34,385 bases of DNA, taken from positions 1 to 34,385 of the forward strand of contig CAYWIM010000048.1 in NCBI GenBank assembly GCA_964458325.1, in the 5' to 3' direction. The notes below the pieces were generated by a model, which ran no database searches, was not told the DNA's origin, and saw nothing but the letters and a program-made list of their open reading frames with translations. This DNA is from JAGMXM01 sp964458325. Its GTDB lineage: Bacteria > Verrucomicrobiota > Verrucomicrobiia > Limisphaerales > UBA1319. The first letter of the stretch is position 1. Each line of letters begins with the position of its first letter. This document shows positions 27,004 to 34,385 of the stretch, piece by piece. The position numbers were made by a program, and so were the translations under genes.

Positions 27004-27582
27004 ATGACGCAGCCGGGGGATCCGCCGTCCGCGCTCGCCGGTCTGCGCCCCTGCGCCGAGATCGAGCCCCGCTGCCCCGATCCGCCGGTGCCGGGCCCGG
27101 AGGCGGCGCGGCAGATCCTGGTGCTGGGCCTCGGGAACAGCCTCATGAGCGATGATGCGGCCGGCCTCGAGGCCGCACGTCGGGTGCGGCCCGCCTGCCG
27201 GGGCCTGCCATCGGTGATCGTCGCCGAAACGGAAGAGATGGGGTTATCGCTGCTGGATGTGATGGCCGGCTACCGCGCGGTCATCCTGGTGGATGCCGTG
27301 TGCACCCGGCGGAGGGACGTGGGTGAACTGTGGGAGCAGACAGATCGGGATCTGGCGTCGGTGCCGGAGTTCTCCCCCCATTTTCTGGGAGTCGGGGAGG
27401 TGCTGAGCCTGGGCCGAGCCCTGGGCATGGCGATGCCGGACGAGGTCCGGATTCTCGGCATCGAGGTCGCCGATCCATGGACGGTGGGCCACGGGCTCAC
27501 GCCCAAGGTCGCGGCGGCGATCCCTCGAGCCGCAACGCGGATTCTGGCGTGGTTGCAGGAGATGATGGGATCGACATTCTGA
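27004..27582 (+). CDS. Hydrogenase maturation protease (HycI/HyaD, peptidase M52 family)
   Basis: 192 residues. Family features: ILVLGLGNSLMSDDAAG (38-54, with metal-binding Asp50/51), the E..G segment (AETEEMGLSLL), VILVDAV with Asp97, and SPHFLGVGEVL with His126. The Asp/Asp/His set binds nickel of the [NiFe]-hydrogenase large subunit, whose C-terminal tail is clipped. An N-terminal extension of about 36 residues, Pro-rich, is not typical. It begins 3 bp after leuA and so is under the leucine attenuator unless it has its own promoter. No hydrogenase structural gene or hyp gene is in the window. A related substrate, rather than hydrogenase, is possible. Confidence 0.85.
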   Translation: MTQPGDPPSALAGLRPCAEIEPRCPDPPVPGPEAARQILVLGLGNSLMSDDAAGLEAARRVRPACRGLPSVIVAETEEMGLSLLDVMAGYRAVILVDAVCTRRRDVGELWEQTDRDLASVPEFSPHFLGVGEVLSLGRALGMAMPDEVRILGIEVADPWTVGHGLTPKVAAAIPRAATRILAWLQEMMGSTF

Positions 27583-27595
27583 GCGCGCCCATCGC

Positions 27596-27621
27596 CCGGC
27601 GGCCCCGCCGCAGGCCGCCGG
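27596..27621. terminator. Strong GC hairpin between convergent genes
   Basis: CCGGCGGCC (27596-27604) and GGCCGCCGG (27613-27621) form a perfect 9-bp stem with an 8-nt loop, between the stops of the M52 protease (27582) and the SDR (27640). There is no U-tract, so it is a candidate bidirectional terminator or pause site. Confidence 0.5.
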
Positions 27622-27639
27622 CCCGCCAGCGGCGCTCGA

Positions 27640-28353
27640 TCAGCGAGGCCGAACCAGGATCTCCTCGACCACAGCGCGGGGCGGGAGCCGGATGGCCAGG
27701 GCGATGCACTCGGCGACGTCTTCGGGCTGGAGCATCAGCTGCCGGGCCTCGGGCGGAGGCGGCTGCGGCCGGAGGTTCAGCAGAGGGGTATCGATGTCGC
27801 CGGGAAACACCGAGCAGGCTCGGATCCCGTTGGCCCGCTCCTCGGCGTTGATGGATTGCGTGAGGCCAGCCAGGCCGAATTTGGAGACGACGTAGGCCGG
27901 GCCGGCTTTGGCGCTCGCCTGTTTGGCGGCGTCGGAAACCACGTTGACGATCGTCCCGGCGCGCTGTTTGCGCATGGCCGGCAGGAAGGCCTGTACACAT
28001 AGATAGGCGCCCGTCAGGTTGGTCTCGAGCATGTGCTGGTAATTCCCGTAGCTCAGCTCGGCCAGACTGCGCCGGGGGGTGTTGGTTCCGGCCGAATTGA
28101 CCAGCACGTGCACCGTCTCGAACAGGCCGAGGATCTTGCGCTGGAGATGCTCGACAGCCTCGGGATGGGTGATATCCGCGGGACAGGCAAGCACCTGGGC
28201 TGCCATGGGACCCGCGCGCCGGATGGTCTCCTCGAGGGCAGCCTCGCGCCGGCCGACGATGGCCACGTGCCAGCCTTCTCGGGCAAGAAGCAGGGCGGTG
28301 GCTTGCCCCACACCGCTGCTTCCGCCAGTCACAACCGCAATTCTCTTGCTCAT
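27640..28353 (-). CDS. Short-chain dehydrogenase/reductase
   Basis: 237 residues, classical SDR length. Cofactor motif TGGSSGVG (about 9-16) with the preceding VTGG; GRRE after strand two suggests NADP preference; NSAGTNTP is the NNAG-type motif with Ser in place of the second Asn. The catalytic set is Ser in NVVSDAAK, then Tyr and Lys in AYVVSKFG. Resembles sepiapterin-reductase/3-oxoacyl-ACP-reductase-like SDRs; the substrate is not determined. Start ATG 28353. The 197 bp between it and the LamG gene hold a CCAGGC/GCCTGG hairpin and no clear gene. The C-terminus is followed by the GC hairpin shared with the M52 gene. Confidence 0.9.
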   Translation of the reverse strand: MSKRIAVVTGGSSGVGQATALLLAREGWHVAIVGRREAALEETIRRAGPMAAQVLACPADITHPEAVEHLQRKILGLFETVHVLVNSAGTNTPRRSLAELSYGNYQHMLETNLTGAYLCVQAFLPAMRKQRAGTIVNVVSDAAKQASAKAGPAYVVSKFGLAGLTQSINAEERANGIRACSVFPGDIDTPLLNLRPQPPPPEARQLMLQPEDVAECIALAIRLPPRAVVEEILVRPR

Positions 28354-28550
28354 CAGGGCGAGGATTGTGGCGGATCCGGGGCGCCCAGGCCAGTCCAGAA
28401 TCTTTGCGAATCATTCCCAGGCGCCGGATGGCCTGGTGTGTGTGGGAAGCCCCAGGGGCAACGATTCCAGCTCGCGGCTTGCGCCGTTGGCAAACGCCGA
28501 AAGCGGCAGATCGTATCCGTCATCCCGGTCCTCTTTCCATCGGCTCATCG

Positions 28551-30908
28551 CTAGGGCATTCGTTGCTGCAAGCGGAAGAAACGCAGGGGGCCGGAGGCGG
28601 TGAGGGTGAAGGGATGGGCGCGGGGGCTGGGGACCTCCTGCCACTGGGGTGATGTCAGGGATTCGGTGGATTCCAGAATCCAGTCGCCGGGATTCCCTGT
28701 CCAAGAGATCCGGATCGAATCGCCGTCACGGTCGGCGTGGAGCAATGGCGGATCGAGTTCGAGACCGGGCAATGGGAGGGGGATGCCGCTTGCGGTGGGC
28801 GCGCCGAGGGCGGCCAGTGCCGCATCCGGGACCTTGCCGGCGCGGACCTGGATGCTGTTGACGAAGGCGGACATGCGCTCATCGGCGTCACCGTCCCCGA
28901 ACAGGACGGCGCCGTCGACAGGCATCGAGCGACGGTCATTGTCCAGAGTGGTGGTGGTTTGGATCCAGTCCGCATGCTTGACGCCGTCGAGGTATTTGGT
29001 GACGAGGGGGGGATCGGCGGCCATATCGGCGGCCCAGGAAACCCGGTGCCAACGGTTGATTTCCATGCGGGTGTTGCCTTCGTAACCTTTGTCTCCCTGG
29101 CCAAAGCCGCCATCGGTGAGGCGGAAGAAGAAATCGCCATCGGACGTGTTGCTGAGGTCGTAGTTGATGATCGCGCCGAAGGTGGTCAACGGGCGGGGCC
29201 AGTAGAGATCCATGATGATGGTGAACTGATTGACTCGCTGGCCGCCGCCGTTGGCGGGGATGCCGTGACGCATGACGTAGCCGATCTGGCCGCTCAGGTC
29301 GCTCGGCACCTGCATGACGCGAGCCGGTTGGCCGTCGATATCCGGCAGCCCGAAATCCGTGGTGAGGCCGAAGCGAGTCTCCCGGGCGGTCTCTCCCGCC
29401 GGCCCGTCGAAATATTCCAGGGGAAATCCCACCCCAGCCGCCAGGTCGCCCTGGTCGAAATTCCAAAGTCCGGTGACCTGGTATTTCAACTGGGCGTTTT
29501 CGGCCTGGAACCACCACGATCGCGAATGGCACCGCGGTTCGGGCAGGGTGTGATCGGCGAAATCGAGCCGCACGTAGTTTGTGGCGGACCATCCACCCCA
29601 TGGAGGCGGGTAGAAAATTCGAGTGCGGTCGGTCACCCGCTGGATTTGCGGTTGGACATCCGCATCATTGATGCGCAGCCGGACCGAATCCGGATCCACC
29701 GATCGTGCGCCGTCGTCGATGAGGATGTGGAGAGGTTGATACCGGCGAACGCCAGCGCTCCTGGGGACGGGAGCGATCTCGACGATGGCGGGATCATCCG
29801 CCTCGGCGTGAGTGCCGCGGCGACGCGCGCGAATCGATCGCGGATCGCCTGGAAAGTGGAGATGGATTCGCTCGCCGGTCGCGGGGTCGACGGAATACCA
29901 GACGAGCTTGGCTTCGCCGCCCGTCTGGAAGAACACCAGACGAAATCCGTATCCGCCGGCGATAGGGGCAACGATGTTGAACTCGTTGCTGTTCTCCCAA
30001 TAGTTGTGGCCCCCGACAACTCGCGTGAAGCGGCCCACCTCGATGGCCAGGGCATCGCGCGGATTGGCGCCAGCCCAGAGGACGAATCCGTCGTCGTCCA
30101 AAGCGTCGGTGGCCGCCACAGCCACCGTGACGCCCAGCGTATGGACTCCGGCGGGCAGATCGAGGAAACCGACCACCTCGGTCGCAAACCGGGTGCCATG
30201 CCCGGTGGCGCCGGGGATTCCGGGGAATGGATTCAGGCTGGGCTGGCCGCCATCGGGCGGATACAAGCTGAAGTCGATGATGGCGTCGTGGGGGTAGCTG
30301 CCATCGGCGTTCGGGCCGGCGAACGCCTCGTTGGTAATGATATTGCCGTTGGGGGCGGTCAGCGTGCCATTCAACTGGCGCACGGCGCGGTCTATGCTGT
30401 TGGCTGCGACCATGTCGGCGGGCGCCTGCGCGGTCCGGACCGTGAATCCGTCCCCCGGTTCGGCGGCGAGGGGTCCGGCGATGCTTTCCGGCAATACCAG
30501 ATAGGGGCCTACGGCAAAGATCCAACGGACGCCATACCGCACGCTGGCATCACTCGAAAGGGTAAAAGTAATTTCCACTTCGTGGATGGACAGCGGCGGA
30601 TAGAGGCCTTCCGGGGTGAGAGTGACGGCAGCCATTCCATATTCCTGCCGCAGCAGGGGTGAAACCGCCACTCCATCGAGGAGCATCCGGACGCTGCCGA
30701 GGCGGATCGGATCGGCGGCGTCGAACAACTCGAGCCGGATTTCGGGGCGCGGGATCACCTTGGATCGTTCCGGGATGATGGCCGATTCGGGGCCGGGCAG
30801 CATGGTAATCACCGAGTCATAGAGAGTGAAATGTTCGGCCCTGACCGAGCTCATGCTCGTTTCTTCGAGAGATGCCGCCCAGAGCAGTCCAAGGATGAAG
30901 AAGCGCAT
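28551..30908 (-). CDS. Large secreted LamG-like protein
   Basis: 785 residues from ATG 30908 (MRFFILGLLWAAS), with a short signal peptide ending around SSVRA; an in-frame 54-residue upstream extension lacks signal features. N-terminal half: beta-rich Ig-like segments and a WENSNEFNIVAPIAGGYGFRL-type region like PA14-style sugar-binding domains, about 280-350. Residues about 475-715 resemble a LamG/concanavalin fold (TIIMDLYWPRPL, RWHRVSWAADM, VNSIQVRAG near the end). The C-terminus (about 740-785) is the W.LESTESLTSPQW...LRFFRLQ module, which also occurs as FYRLQ in the 837-residue protein at 12279-14792. No catalytic motif. A polysaccharide-binding or surface role is inference. Confidence 0.8.
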   Translation of the reverse strand: MRFFILGLLWAASLEETSMSSVRAEHFTLYDSVITMLPGPESAIIPERSKVIPRPEIRLELFDAADPIRLGSVRMLLDGVAVSPLLRQEYGMAAVTLTPEGLYPPLSIHEVEITFTLSSDASVRYGVRWIFAVGPYLVLPESIAGPLAAEPGDGFTVRTAQAPADMVAANSIDRAVRQLNGTLTAPNGNIITNEAFAGPNADGSYPHDAIIDFSLYPPDGGQPSLNPFPGIPGATGHGTRFATEVVGFLDLPAGVHTLGVTVAVAATDALDDDGFVLWAGANPRDALAIEVGRFTRVVGGHNYWENSNEFNIVAPIAGGYGFRLVFFQTGGEAKLVWYSVDPATGERIHLHFPGDPRSIRARRRGTHAEADDPAIVEIAPVPRSAGVRRYQPLHILIDDGARSVDPDSVRLRINDADVQPQIQRVTDRTRIFYPPPWGGWSATNYVRLDFADHTLPEPRCHSRSWWFQAENAQLKYQVTGLWNFDQGDLAAGVGFPLEYFDGPAGETARETRFGLTTDFGLPDIDGQPARVMQVPSDLSGQIGYVMRHGIPANGGGQRVNQFTIIMDLYWPRPLTTFGAIINYDLSNTSDGDFFFRLTDGGFGQGDKGYEGNTRMEINRWHRVSWAADMAADPPLVTKYLDGVKHADWIQTTTTLDNDRRSMPVDGAVLFGDGDADERMSAFVNSIQVRAGKVPDAALAALGAPTASGIPLPLPGLELDPPLLHADRDGDSIRISWTGNPGDWILESTESLTSPQWQEVPSPRAHPFTLTASGPLRFFRLQQRMP

Positions 30909-30966
30909 TTCGGAAAACACGAATGCGCGCTTGCCTGGATGGAACCAGCGGCTTTTCACAAACGTG

Positions 30967-30995
30967 ATGCTAACGGGAAGCCGCGGTAAAAGCAA
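30967..30995 (-). promoter_or_regulatory. Predicted promoter of the LamG-like gene
   Basis: Minus strand TTGCTT (30990-30995), 17-nt spacer and TAGCAT (30967-30972), about 58 bp before ATG 30908. The -10 TAGCAT is identical to the one at the tRNA-Glu promoter. Confidence 0.5.
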
Positions 30996-31112
30996 GATTA
31001 CGAGCCAGCGATTCGGGGCATTCAGGTTCGAAGCCGCGGGCGCATTCCCGGGCGGTGGGAGGGCGGGCACTCGGTGGCTCGTTGCACAGCCCGAGGCGGG
31101 CCTGAATCTAAG

Positions 31113-32933
31113 TCAACGGTCGCGCGGAAGGCAGCCGTCTCCGGGTCCGAGCCGATCGTACCAGGTGATTTTCAAGACCAGGGAGAGGACGGCGAAAGCG
31201 GCGGTCCACGCCGCGCACCGGCCCCATTGCTGCAGGACGAGATAGATGGGAGCGGCCACCATGGCGATCTGCCAGACAATGCCGAGAAAGACATTCACGC
31301 CATCGCGGAGGGCGCCGCGGTTGGCCGCCAGATGAGGCGTCTCAGCCCGGCATTTCTCCAGGATCGGACGCCAGAAGCCCCACGGTCTCACCGTGCGGTA
31401 GAACTCCATCAGAACGCCGTCGGGCTCAGGCCGGGTGGCCAGGCATGCGACGATGGATGCAGCGGCGCTGATCGCCAGCACCCAGAGGAACAGCGCCACG
31501 TCGCGCAGATCCGGATACAGGGAGGGGATGGCGAGGGCGGCGATCGTGCCGCCCGCCATCCCGGCCCAGAAGCCGTGGCCGTTGAAACGCCACCAGTGCC
31601 ACTTGAGAACGTTCGGCAGGACAAAGGCCGGGACCAGCGCGCTGGCGATCCAGCGCGTGACTGAGTGCACATTCACCGCGGCATACCCGAAGGCGATCCC
31701 CATCAGGATGACGATCAGGGACCAGAAATAGCCCCAGCGCACGTAGTGGCGGGGCTCCTCTCGCGGCCGGAAATAGCGGCGGTAGACGTCGTTGACAATG
31801 TAGGCGACGCCCGAGTTCACGGTCGAAACGAAGGTGCTCATGAATGCCGCCAGCAGGCCGGCCAGGATGAGCCCCTTGCAGCCGACCGGCAGATGCTGGG
31901 ACACCACCGCAGGGAGGATTTTCTCGAAATCCACCTTCGCGCCCATCGAGCGGAGCTCGGGGCCGTGAAAAACGATGCCCAGCACGGCGATGCCCGCGAT
32001 CAGGAGGAAGCGCGGGGCGATCGAGGCGACGGCCATCATCCAGTTCTCGAGGGCGGCCTCGCGAGGGCTTCGCGTCGAGAGCACGTGCTGGATCGCATAG
32101 TTGGGGGTCGGCCCCGCCATGCTGACGAGCACGCCTTTGAGAAATAGCATGAGCATGAAAAAGCCGAACAGGGCATAGCCATCTCCCTCCGGGCCGTAGA
32201 TGCGCTCCTGGAGGGCCGGCATGGTCTGCGACCAGTCCAGATCGAGCCGCCAGCCGAAGAACATCTGGTCCCATCCGGCCGGCACGGCAGCCGCGATCTG
32301 CTCCGGCGTGGTCTGGCTGATGACCACGACCGCGATGATCAGCCCGGCCGCAACAATCAAGCCAAACTGGATCAGATCGTTGAGGACCACCGAGAACATG
32401 CCGCCAAAGATGCAGTAAACTCCCGAGACGAGCATGATGACCAGCCCGTAGGTGTTTGGGCTCCAGCCCAGCTGAAAGAACGGCTCCGCGAACTTCCCGA
32501 TGCCCTGGAAAGCCATCGTTAGAAAACCCACGACGCTCACCAGCGCATACAGCACCACGCTCGCGTAGGCCAGCTCGCCGCCGGCGCCGCGGCCGAACCG
32601 GGTGCGCATCCACTCCGCGCCTGTGAGCACGTTGGACCGGCGCACCCACTGGCCGAGGTACACCATTCGGAAGATGACGTTGAACAGCGGCCAGATCCAC
32701 AGCAGCCAAAGGCCCTTGGCGCCGTAAATGCACAGCATCGCCGTAAACCACATCGTGCCCGAGATATCGATGCCGCTCGAGCCGTGCGCGATGCCGATCA
32801 TCCACCAGGGCAGGCTCTTGCCCGCCAGAAAATAGCTCTCCGAGCTGTGCGCAGCCTGCTTCGCCACCCACCAGCCCACCGCGATCATGAGCAGCAGGTA
32901 AACCGTGACGATGGCCAGATCGATCGAGTGCAT
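31113..32933 (-). CDS. Sodium/solute symporter (SSF family)
   Basis: 606 residues with about 13-14 hydrophobic segments and an extracellular N-terminus, as in SGLT-like transporters. Family signals: VGWWVAKQAAHSSESYFLAGKSLPWW at the start of TM2, MIGIAHGSSGIDISG (substrate/sodium helix), and GLLAAFMSTFVSTVNSGVAYIVNDVYRRY in the TM8-9 region, where consecutive Ser/Thr bind sodium. The product is longer than common bacterial SSF proteins (about 500), with extra C-terminal membrane segments. It lies 24 bp after GH130 on the same strand, so it probably imports the oligosaccharide or sugar handled by that enzyme. Confidence 0.9.
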   Translation of the reverse strand: MHSIDLAIVTVYLLLMIAVGWWVAKQAAHSSESYFLAGKSLPWWMIGIAHGSSGIDISGTMWFTAMLCIYGAKGLWLLWIWPLFNVIFRMVYLGQWVRRSNVLTGAEWMRTRFGRGAGGELAYASVVLYALVSVVGFLTMAFQGIGKFAEPFFQLGWSPNTYGLVIMLVSGVYCIFGGMFSVVLNDLIQFGLIVAAGLIIAVVVISQTTPEQIAAAVPAGWDQMFFGWRLDLDWSQTMPALQERIYGPEGDGYALFGFFMLMLFLKGVLVSMAGPTPNYAIQHVLSTRSPREAALENWMMAVASIAPRFLLIAGIAVLGIVFHGPELRSMGAKVDFEKILPAVVSQHLPVGCKGLILAGLLAAFMSTFVSTVNSGVAYIVNDVYRRYFRPREEPRHYVRWGYFWSLIVILMGIAFGYAAVNVHSVTRWIASALVPAFVLPNVLKWHWWRFNGHGFWAGMAGGTIAALAIPSLYPDLRDVALFLWVLAISAAASIVACLATRPEPDGVLMEFYRTVRPWGFWRPILEKCRAETPHLAANRGALRDGVNVFLGIVWQIAMVAAPIYLVLQQWGRCAAWTAAFAVLSLVLKITWYDRLGPGDGCLPRDR

Positions 32934-32957
32934 GATGGGGTGCGGATCGGATGAAGT

Positions 32958-34070
32958 TCAGGCGTCGCGGACCGGGTGGCGCAGCAGGTGGCCGAGCACG
33001 GCGCGCAAGCTGCCCCGGGCCAGGCCAATACAGGTGTCGCACGCGCCGTAATAGAGCAGCAATTCGTCCCCGCGCGCCACGCACGCGGTCGGAAACACGA
33101 CATTCGGGATGTAGAGCCCCACTCGCTCGTAGTAAGACTCCGGCGCCAAAAGGGGTTCAGGGCTGCGGGCGAGAATCCGGCGCGGATCGTCTGGATCCAG
33201 GAGCATCGCGCCCATCCGATACGTCACGGCCCGCGCCGCAGCGTCAGTCGTTTCAACCCCATGATAGAAGACCAGCCAGCCGTGCTCGGTAAGGATGGGA
33301 GGGCAGGCGCCGCCGATGCGGTTGTTTTCCCAGGAATACGCTGCGCGGGCCAGAAGCTCAGGCTCGGACCAGCAAGCCAGATCGCCGGAGTAGCTGATCC
33401 AGATGCAGGATCGCCCGGCTTCCAGGGGGCGGCGCAGCACGGCGTAGCGGCCGCGGATCTTTTCGGGGAACAGGATCGCATTGCGGTCGTCCATGTCGGA
33501 AGGCGTGATCCAGGAATGAAACATCCAGGAGCGGCCGTCGTCGGAAACTGCCAGCCCTGAGCGCGTCAGGTTGTCCGAACGACCACCGGCAACATTCGTC
33601 GAACCCGCACCCACGGAGGGTGGCGGGGGCGGAAGATCGGGGAAGGCCGTCTCGTAGGAGTCGGGAACGCCGACGCCGGTTGGATGCGACGACCAGGCAT
33701 AGGGCCGGAAGGCGAACGTCATCCACCAGCGGCCATCGAGGCGGGTGACGCGCGGATCCTGCACGCTGCCGATGGGGCTGCCACACATGGCCGGCGTGAA
33801 GACCGGCTCCGGGGCAGCCAGCTCCCAGCCCACGCCGTCATCGCTGCGCTGAAGCCCAAGCTGACAGATGAACGGGCGCAGCGAGCCGGCGGCGCGTTCC
33901 AGCATCCAGTATTGTCGGCCATCGTGAAAAACGGCGGGATTGAATGTGACAGCACGCCGCCACGTGGGCCCGCCGGGCACGACCACGGGATTATGAGGAT
34001 CGCGCGTGAAGAGGGATGGCATGGAATCAGGGGCGGGGCAATCCGGACGCGTGCTGGTTCCGATCGTCAT
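32958..34070 (-). CDS. GH130-family mannoside phosphorylase or mannosidase
   Basis: 370 residues from ATG 34070; ATG 34022 (MPSLFTRDPHNPVV) is a plausible shorter start. Five-blade beta-propeller family: N-terminal FTRDPHNPVVVPGG, the VQDPRVT strand with the proton-donor Asp, DDRNAILFPEKIRGRYAVLRRP, the WENNRIGGACPPILTEHGWLVFYHGV segment, then the RMGAMLLDPDDPRRILARSPEPL strand, NVVFPTA and LLLYYGACD. These enzymes phosphorolyse or hydrolyse beta-1,4- or beta-1,2-mannosides. Phosphorylase versus hydrolase is decided by a few phosphate-binding residues I cannot settle here. It is the first gene of a two-gene operon with the SSF symporter. Confidence 0.9.
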   Translation of the reverse strand: MTIGTSTRPDCPAPDSMPSLFTRDPHNPVVVPGGPTWRRAVTFNPAVFHDGRQYWMLERAAGSLRPFICQLGLQRSDDGVGWELAAPEPVFTPAMCGSPIGSVQDPRVTRLDGRWWMTFAFRPYAWSSHPTGVGVPDSYETAFPDLPPPPPSVGAGSTNVAGGRSDNLTRSGLAVSDDGRSWMFHSWITPSDMDDRNAILFPEKIRGRYAVLRRPLEAGRSCIWISYSGDLACWSEPELLARAAYSWENNRIGGACPPILTEHGWLVFYHGVETTDAAARAVTYRMGAMLLDPDDPRRILARSPEPLLAPESYYERVGLYIPNVVFPTACVARGDELLLYYGACDTCIGLARGSLRAVLGHLLRHPVRDA

Positions 34071-34182
34071 GGAAGATGGCTTTCATGCTGAAGATGCTGG
34101 CGGAACGCCCTCGGGAAGACAAGTCCGAAGCCCCTCGCAGCGGTTCAAAGACCAGGGCCAATGAACCTCAGCAGGCAAGTGT

Positions 34183-34385
34183 TCACCCCACCACATCGAC
34201 GCGCAGATCGCGCATCGTCGTCAGATCCCCCAGCGCACCCAATCCCCGCATCGCGCGCGCCCCGCTCCGCCGCCGCGGCCCAAACCGATCCCGATACTCC
34301 CCAAACACCCCGTTCACGTAGTTCCTCGACCCCAGCACCACCCCATCGGTGAAATACCTCACCCGCAGCCGCAGCACCTGCCCCA
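34183..34385 (-). mobile_element. C-terminal part of a Y1/REP-associated transposase (N-terminus beyond the window)
   Basis: The minus strand is open from the right edge to TGA at 34183-34185. The fragment contains LRVRYFTDGVVLGSRNYVNGV, then YRDRFGPRRRSGAR and a final LTTMRDLRVDVVG. These are characteristic of the C-terminal region of IS200-like, REP-associated tyrosine transposases common in Verrucomicrobia and relatives (by recall). The catalytic Tyr and HUH motifs would be off-window, so activity cannot be judged. An in-frame GTG at 34377 is not the real start. Confidence 0.6.

Noticed and set aside
28411..28548. 45-codon ORF just after the LamG stop on the minus strand
   Set aside because: No ribosome site and no recognisable features; too short to support.
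28737..30662. 641-aa open frame antisense to the LamG-like gene
   Set aside because: Third-position GC shadow; no signal peptide or recognisable fold, whereas the minus strand shows both.
31426..33084. 552-aa minus-strand frame overlapping the symporter
   Set aside because: Out of frame with the SSF gene; Arg/Gly/Pro-rich and lacking membrane segments.

Overview
The window is GC-rich bacterial chromosome, most likely from the PVC superphylum (Verrucomicrobiota or Kiritimatiellota). The evidence is the 5' third of a 16S gene with the GGCGGCGTGGATAAGACATG signature, a PEP-CTERM/HAF-repeat protein, two large secreted proteins with a W...F(Y/F)RLQ module, a sialate O-acetylesterase, and a GH130 plus sodium-symporter pair. 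The taxonomy is inference from partial rRNA and gene content. Genes are densely packed, several stop/start codons overlap (ATGA), and many starts lack a clear Shine-Dalgarno sequence.

Layout. 1-1351 (minus): 16S rRNA 5' part, its leader with boxA, a strong rrn promoter, and bioD, whose 3' coding tail contains that promoter. 1573-7730 (plus): a small Cys-containing membrane protein, an Hsp20 chaperone, Lon protease, a LolA-like periplasmic protein, panB and a PilT ATPase. 7765-8958 (minus): PEP-CTERM protein. 9280-12069 (plus): PilC/GspF membrane protein and a PilR/NtrC-like sigma-54 activator. 12279-14792 (plus): an 837-residue secreted multidomain protein. 14985-16520 (minus): sialate O-acetylesterase. 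16682-20420 (plus): tRNA-Glu(CUC), an unpaired RelE-like protein, an Ala-rich secreted protein with a strong terminator, a PtsN-type EIIA and argS. 20421-24073: an Lrp/AsnC regulator (minus), an MnmC-like methyltransferase (plus), then an amidase-epimerase pair (minus). 24344-27582 (plus): UbiA-type prenyltransferase, a leucine attenuator, leuA and a hydrogenase-maturation protease. 27640-32933 (minus): SDR oxidoreductase, LamG-like secreted protein, sodium/solute symporter. 32958-34070 (minus): GH130 enzyme. 34183-34385 (minus): C-terminal end of a Y1/REP-associated transposase.

How they work together. Hsp20 and Lon form a proteostasis pair. PilT, PilC and the sigma-54 activator are pieces of a type IV pilus/type II secretion apparatus. 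The GH130 enzyme and symporter form a mannoside-use operon, and the esterase and secreted proteins also suggest a polysaccharide-degrading lifestyle.

The most striking element is upstream of leuA. A near-consensus promoter sits directly before a 24-codon Leu-rich leader peptide whose predicted transcript starts at or next to its ATG. Four RNA segments follow that can form mutually exclusive protector, antiterminator and terminator stems, which is a textbook ribosome-mediated attenuator. The same promoter-to-ATG spacing (6-7 nt after the -10 box) recurs at two other genes, suggesting leaderless mRNAs in this organism.
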